This document shows, one piece after another, positions 61,978 through 64,000 of a stretch of 64,000 nucleotides of DNA. Source of the stretch: Gamsiella multidivaricata (lineage: Eukaryota; Mortierellomycota; Mortierellomycetes; Mortierellales; Mortierellaceae). The position numbers were made by a program, and so were the translations under genes. The stretch spans positions 62,001-126,000 of the forward strand of contig NW_026251729.1 in NCBI RefSeq assembly GCF_025024155.1. The letters are read 5' to 3'. The notes below the pieces were generated by a model, which was given only the letters and a program-made list of their open reading frames with translations, was not told where the DNA came from and did not search any database. The first letter of the stretch is position 1; every line of letters begins with the position of its first letter.

Positions 61978-63236
61978 GAAAAGGACACACCGTTTTTTTA
62001 TTATTCTAGAACCTTTTAATGTAATGAGCACATTTTCAAAAGAAACCATGGTTTTTTTTGCAGAAAATAGGAGCCAATGCAGTGGGGGCGACATCTTATT
62101 CAGAAGCGAGATGCTGGCAGACAATACAAGTATGAACCTAAAGCATGAGCACCATGCATCTGCATGGTCAAGGAAGGAAAAAAGGCCAGGGGAATGTGTG
62201 AAATGAAGGCGAAGCCGCGAAGGAAGTTCTAATTGAAAACCAGGTTCGTAACTTAAACCAATGGTTCGATCTCCCAACCGACGGGTTGCAGACGATTGGA
62301 AGAGCAAAGAAAATAGAAAATGATCCTTTATTATTACTCTAGCCATTGGCAGTAAAAGCGTTCGATGACAGTGTGAAGCAGGGTCAGGCGACGAGACTGT
62401 GAGACTGGGTGCAAATGGATACTTGAACCAATGACAGCTCCCGAGTGTGAGCGGGGACCAGAGTGCTATATAGGGTGCCTGCTCTCGAAATGCAAGGCTC
62501 GCTACAGTCGTCTTGGCGCGGTCCTCAGTTGCAGCAATAAAATGGAGAGTGCTCATTCCGCCGTGGATTGGATGCTCACCCTGGAGAGGCCACCTCCGTA
62601 TAAGAAATCGTGTGATGAGCACTACCGTCTCTTGAGAGAGAAAGAGGGAGGGAGGGGAGCGAGAGATTCACCTCCCCCCCCCTCCCCTCTCTCTCCTGTT
62701 CATTCTTCTTGCTCCCCTTTTCCTGCGGTGGAGGTTCATTTCTGGTATACTTCCTATGTCCTTTGTCCTATATCCTGCCCAATGACAAATGACGAGGGTC
62801 GCTTTTTTTGTCCTGTCAATGACTTCATAGCGCTGGATGGGTGGTATACAGTCTGCCTCTGTCAAAGAAAGACTTCTTTCATTCTCCTCATTCCTCCCAT
62901 CTCCACTTTCTTTCTTTCTCTCTTTCCCTCTTTCCCTCTTTCTCTCTTTCTCTCTTTCTCTCTTTCTCTCTTTCTTTCTTTCTTTCTTTCTTTCTTCCCT
63001 TTCCCCTTCCTCCTGTCCCTGTCCCTGTCCCTGCCCCATCCCTGTTCCTGCTCCTGCTCCTGCTCCTGCTCCTGTTCCTGTTCCCCTTCCCCTTCTCCTC
63101 TTCCTCTTCATCTCACAGCTCCTCATTCACATCCAACCGCCACCCTCTTTTCCATCCCTTCATCCCTTCCCTTCCCTTCCCTTATTCTGTCTCTCTACCT
63201 AATCGAGCGTTCCCTTCTTCCGCCCCACCGCACTCC
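61978..63236. other. Intergenic with tetranucleotide and CCTG-type repeats
   Basis: A TATA-like CTATATAG lies near 62465. From about 62890 the sequence is a long C/T-rich leader of the last gene. Apparent frames here (62431-63297 +, 62668-63126 -) come from the repeats. Confidence 0.6.
62909..63100 (+). repeat. (CTTT)n/(CTCTTT)n followed by (CCTGTC/CCTGCT)n
   Basis: CTTT-type and TCTC-type units to about 62998, then hexanucleotide units CCTGTC, CCTGCT and TTCCCC to about 63100, all pyrimidine-rich on the + strand. They end about 140 bases before the ATG of the last gene. Confidence 0.88.
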
Positions 63237-64000
63237 ATGGGGAACCAGCACTCGAAGCGACTTGGCTCAAAGGGCAATCGCTCCTCGACCATTCTAGATC
63301 CCAATGTGCATCCCCTCAGTAACAACAACAATAGCAATAACATTAACAAGGACAAAGAGCGCAAGAGCAAGAGCAAGGACAGGCGCAAGAGCTCATACCC
63401 CCCTAGTCCCCATGAACAACAATCGAATCAACACAGCAATAATAGCAACAGCAGCAATAGCAGCAATAGCAGCAACATTAGCACCCCAGGTGACAATGGT
63501 CGAGGGACAAGGTCTTCTGGCGTAAACGCAGAAGTCAATGGCCGTGGACACGAGCATCATCAGCAAGGCCATAATCAGAACCGTACCTCTCGAGAGGCAC
63601 ATAGGTCGTCTTGGCAAGGCCCCTCAGCAACAACCGCGAACCAGAAAACAGCAACCACTGTAGGACTAAAGAACGGCATCGACAGGCCTGTCCCCGTCAA
63701 TCAAACATCGCTCGGAGCTGTCAGCAGAGAGTATGACCGATCTGAAGGGGGTGCAGGTTCTGCGACAGCAGCGACGAAAGGGGTGACAGCATCTGCAGCT
63801 GCAGCTGCAGCTACAGCACCAGTAACGATTACCACTGCAGCGACAATAACATCATCCACAACAACAGCAGCAGCGGCAGGAGAGAGGGTCGAATTACATC
63901 GCACGGTGCCACCGCAGTCGATCGTCAATAATGGTGGCACGAACAACAGCAGCGCACTCGATGGCAGCTCAAAAGGACTAGGCTCGACAACAAGGGAGTC
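63237..64000 (+). CDS. N-terminal part of a low-complexity, probably N-myristoylated protein (runs off the edge)
   Basis: An ATG opens a frame of at least 254 codons with no stop before the window end. It begins MGNQHSKRL: Gly2 and Ser6 fit the N-myristoylation consensus, predicting membrane attachment. The rest is disordered: Asn/Ser runs (AAC, AGC and AAT codons), a basic Lys/Ser stretch (KERKSKSKDRRKSS), then Ala/Thr repeats. An MGN start followed by a long Ser/Asn-rich region is seen in fungal PPZ-type Ser/Thr phosphatases, among others; without the catalytic domain this remains a guess. Confidence 0.68.
   Translation, partial: MGNQHSKRLGSKGNRSSTILDPNVHPLSNNNNSNNINKDKERKSKSKDRRKSSYPPSPHEQQSNQHSNNSNSSNSSNSSNISTPGDNGRGTRSSGVNAEVNGRGHEHHQQGHNQNRTSREAHRSSWQGPSATTANQKTATTVGLKNGIDRPVPVNQTSLGAVSREYDRSEGGAGSATAATKGVTASAAAAAATAPVTITTAATITSSTTTAAAAGERVELHRTVPPQSIVNNGGTNNSSALDGSSKGLGSTTRE

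Noticed and set aside
62220..62300. GGTTCGATC sequence suggesting a tRNA T-arm
   Set aside because: The flanks do not form the other three arms.
62431..63297. 288-codon + strand frame rich in Ser, Pro, Leu
   Set aside because: Mostly the CTTT and CCTG repeats. It overlaps the better-supported start at 63237 in another frame.

Overview
The window looks like nuclear DNA of an early-diverging filamentous fungus, most likely of the Mortierella/Mucoromycota type (inference). The genes are spaced 0.3-5 kb apart and carry short GT-AG introns of about 60-330 nt with phases that join cleanly. Proteins have long Ser/Gln/Thr-rich tracts, and intergenic DNA is full of poly-A/T runs and microsatellites. 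There are fungal-style Mob2 and arginase genes, and also a Frizzled/Smoothened-like receptor, a type known from only some fungal lineages. I saw no tRNA, rRNA, CRISPR or prokaryotic operon structure.

Layout. 1-4.4 kb: a possible 3' end of a gene, a (GA)n tract, an SLC25A44-like mitochondrial carrier (+), and a 19-bp minisatellite. 4.4-9.4 kb: an eight-exon P-type cation ATPase (-) with a 310-residue N-terminal extension. 10.6-13.6 kb: three small (-) genes, namely a FAR1/GCM-type zinc-finger protein, a stand-alone Tc1/mariner-like HTH protein and a secreted, probably GPI-anchored protein. 14.4-16.3 kb: an MCT-type MFS transporter (-). 18.1-18.8 kb: an undescribed 741-bp element with long, diverged terminal inverted repeats. 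19.7-21.8 kb: an amino-acid-permease-like protein (+).

22-38 kb is a regulatory block. It holds four zinc-finger genes, all on the minus strand and separated by 1.6-4.7 kb. Three of them share an unusual module in which a classical C2H2 finger is followed by a C2HC finger with fixed internal spacing; the fourth is a divergent relative.

39.7-43.6 kb: a chromatin protein with AT-hook, C2HC finger and PHD finger (-). 46.8-47.4 kb: a two-exon gene of unknown function (-). 48.9-50.4 kb: arginase (+, four exons). 51.1-52.2 kb: a Cys-rich single-pass membrane protein (+). 52.6-54.0 kb: Mob2 (-), the NDR-kinase coactivator of fungal polarity pathways. 55.4-57.9 kb: a TBRG1-like FYRN/FYRC nuclear protein (+) with a long (CTTT)n tract against a splice acceptor. 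60.0-62.0 kb: a Frizzled/Smoothened-like seven-pass receptor (+) whose first intron is GC-AG. 63.2 kb to the edge: the start of an open frame with an N-myristoylation signature (+).

The genes do not form one pathway. The themes are membrane transport (carrier, ATPase, MFS, amino-acid permease), transcription and chromatin (four zinc-finger genes, PHD, FYR), and surface sensing or polarity (Frizzled-like receptor, Mob2, surface proteins). Exon joins were deduced by eye from splice consensus, phase and protein continuity.
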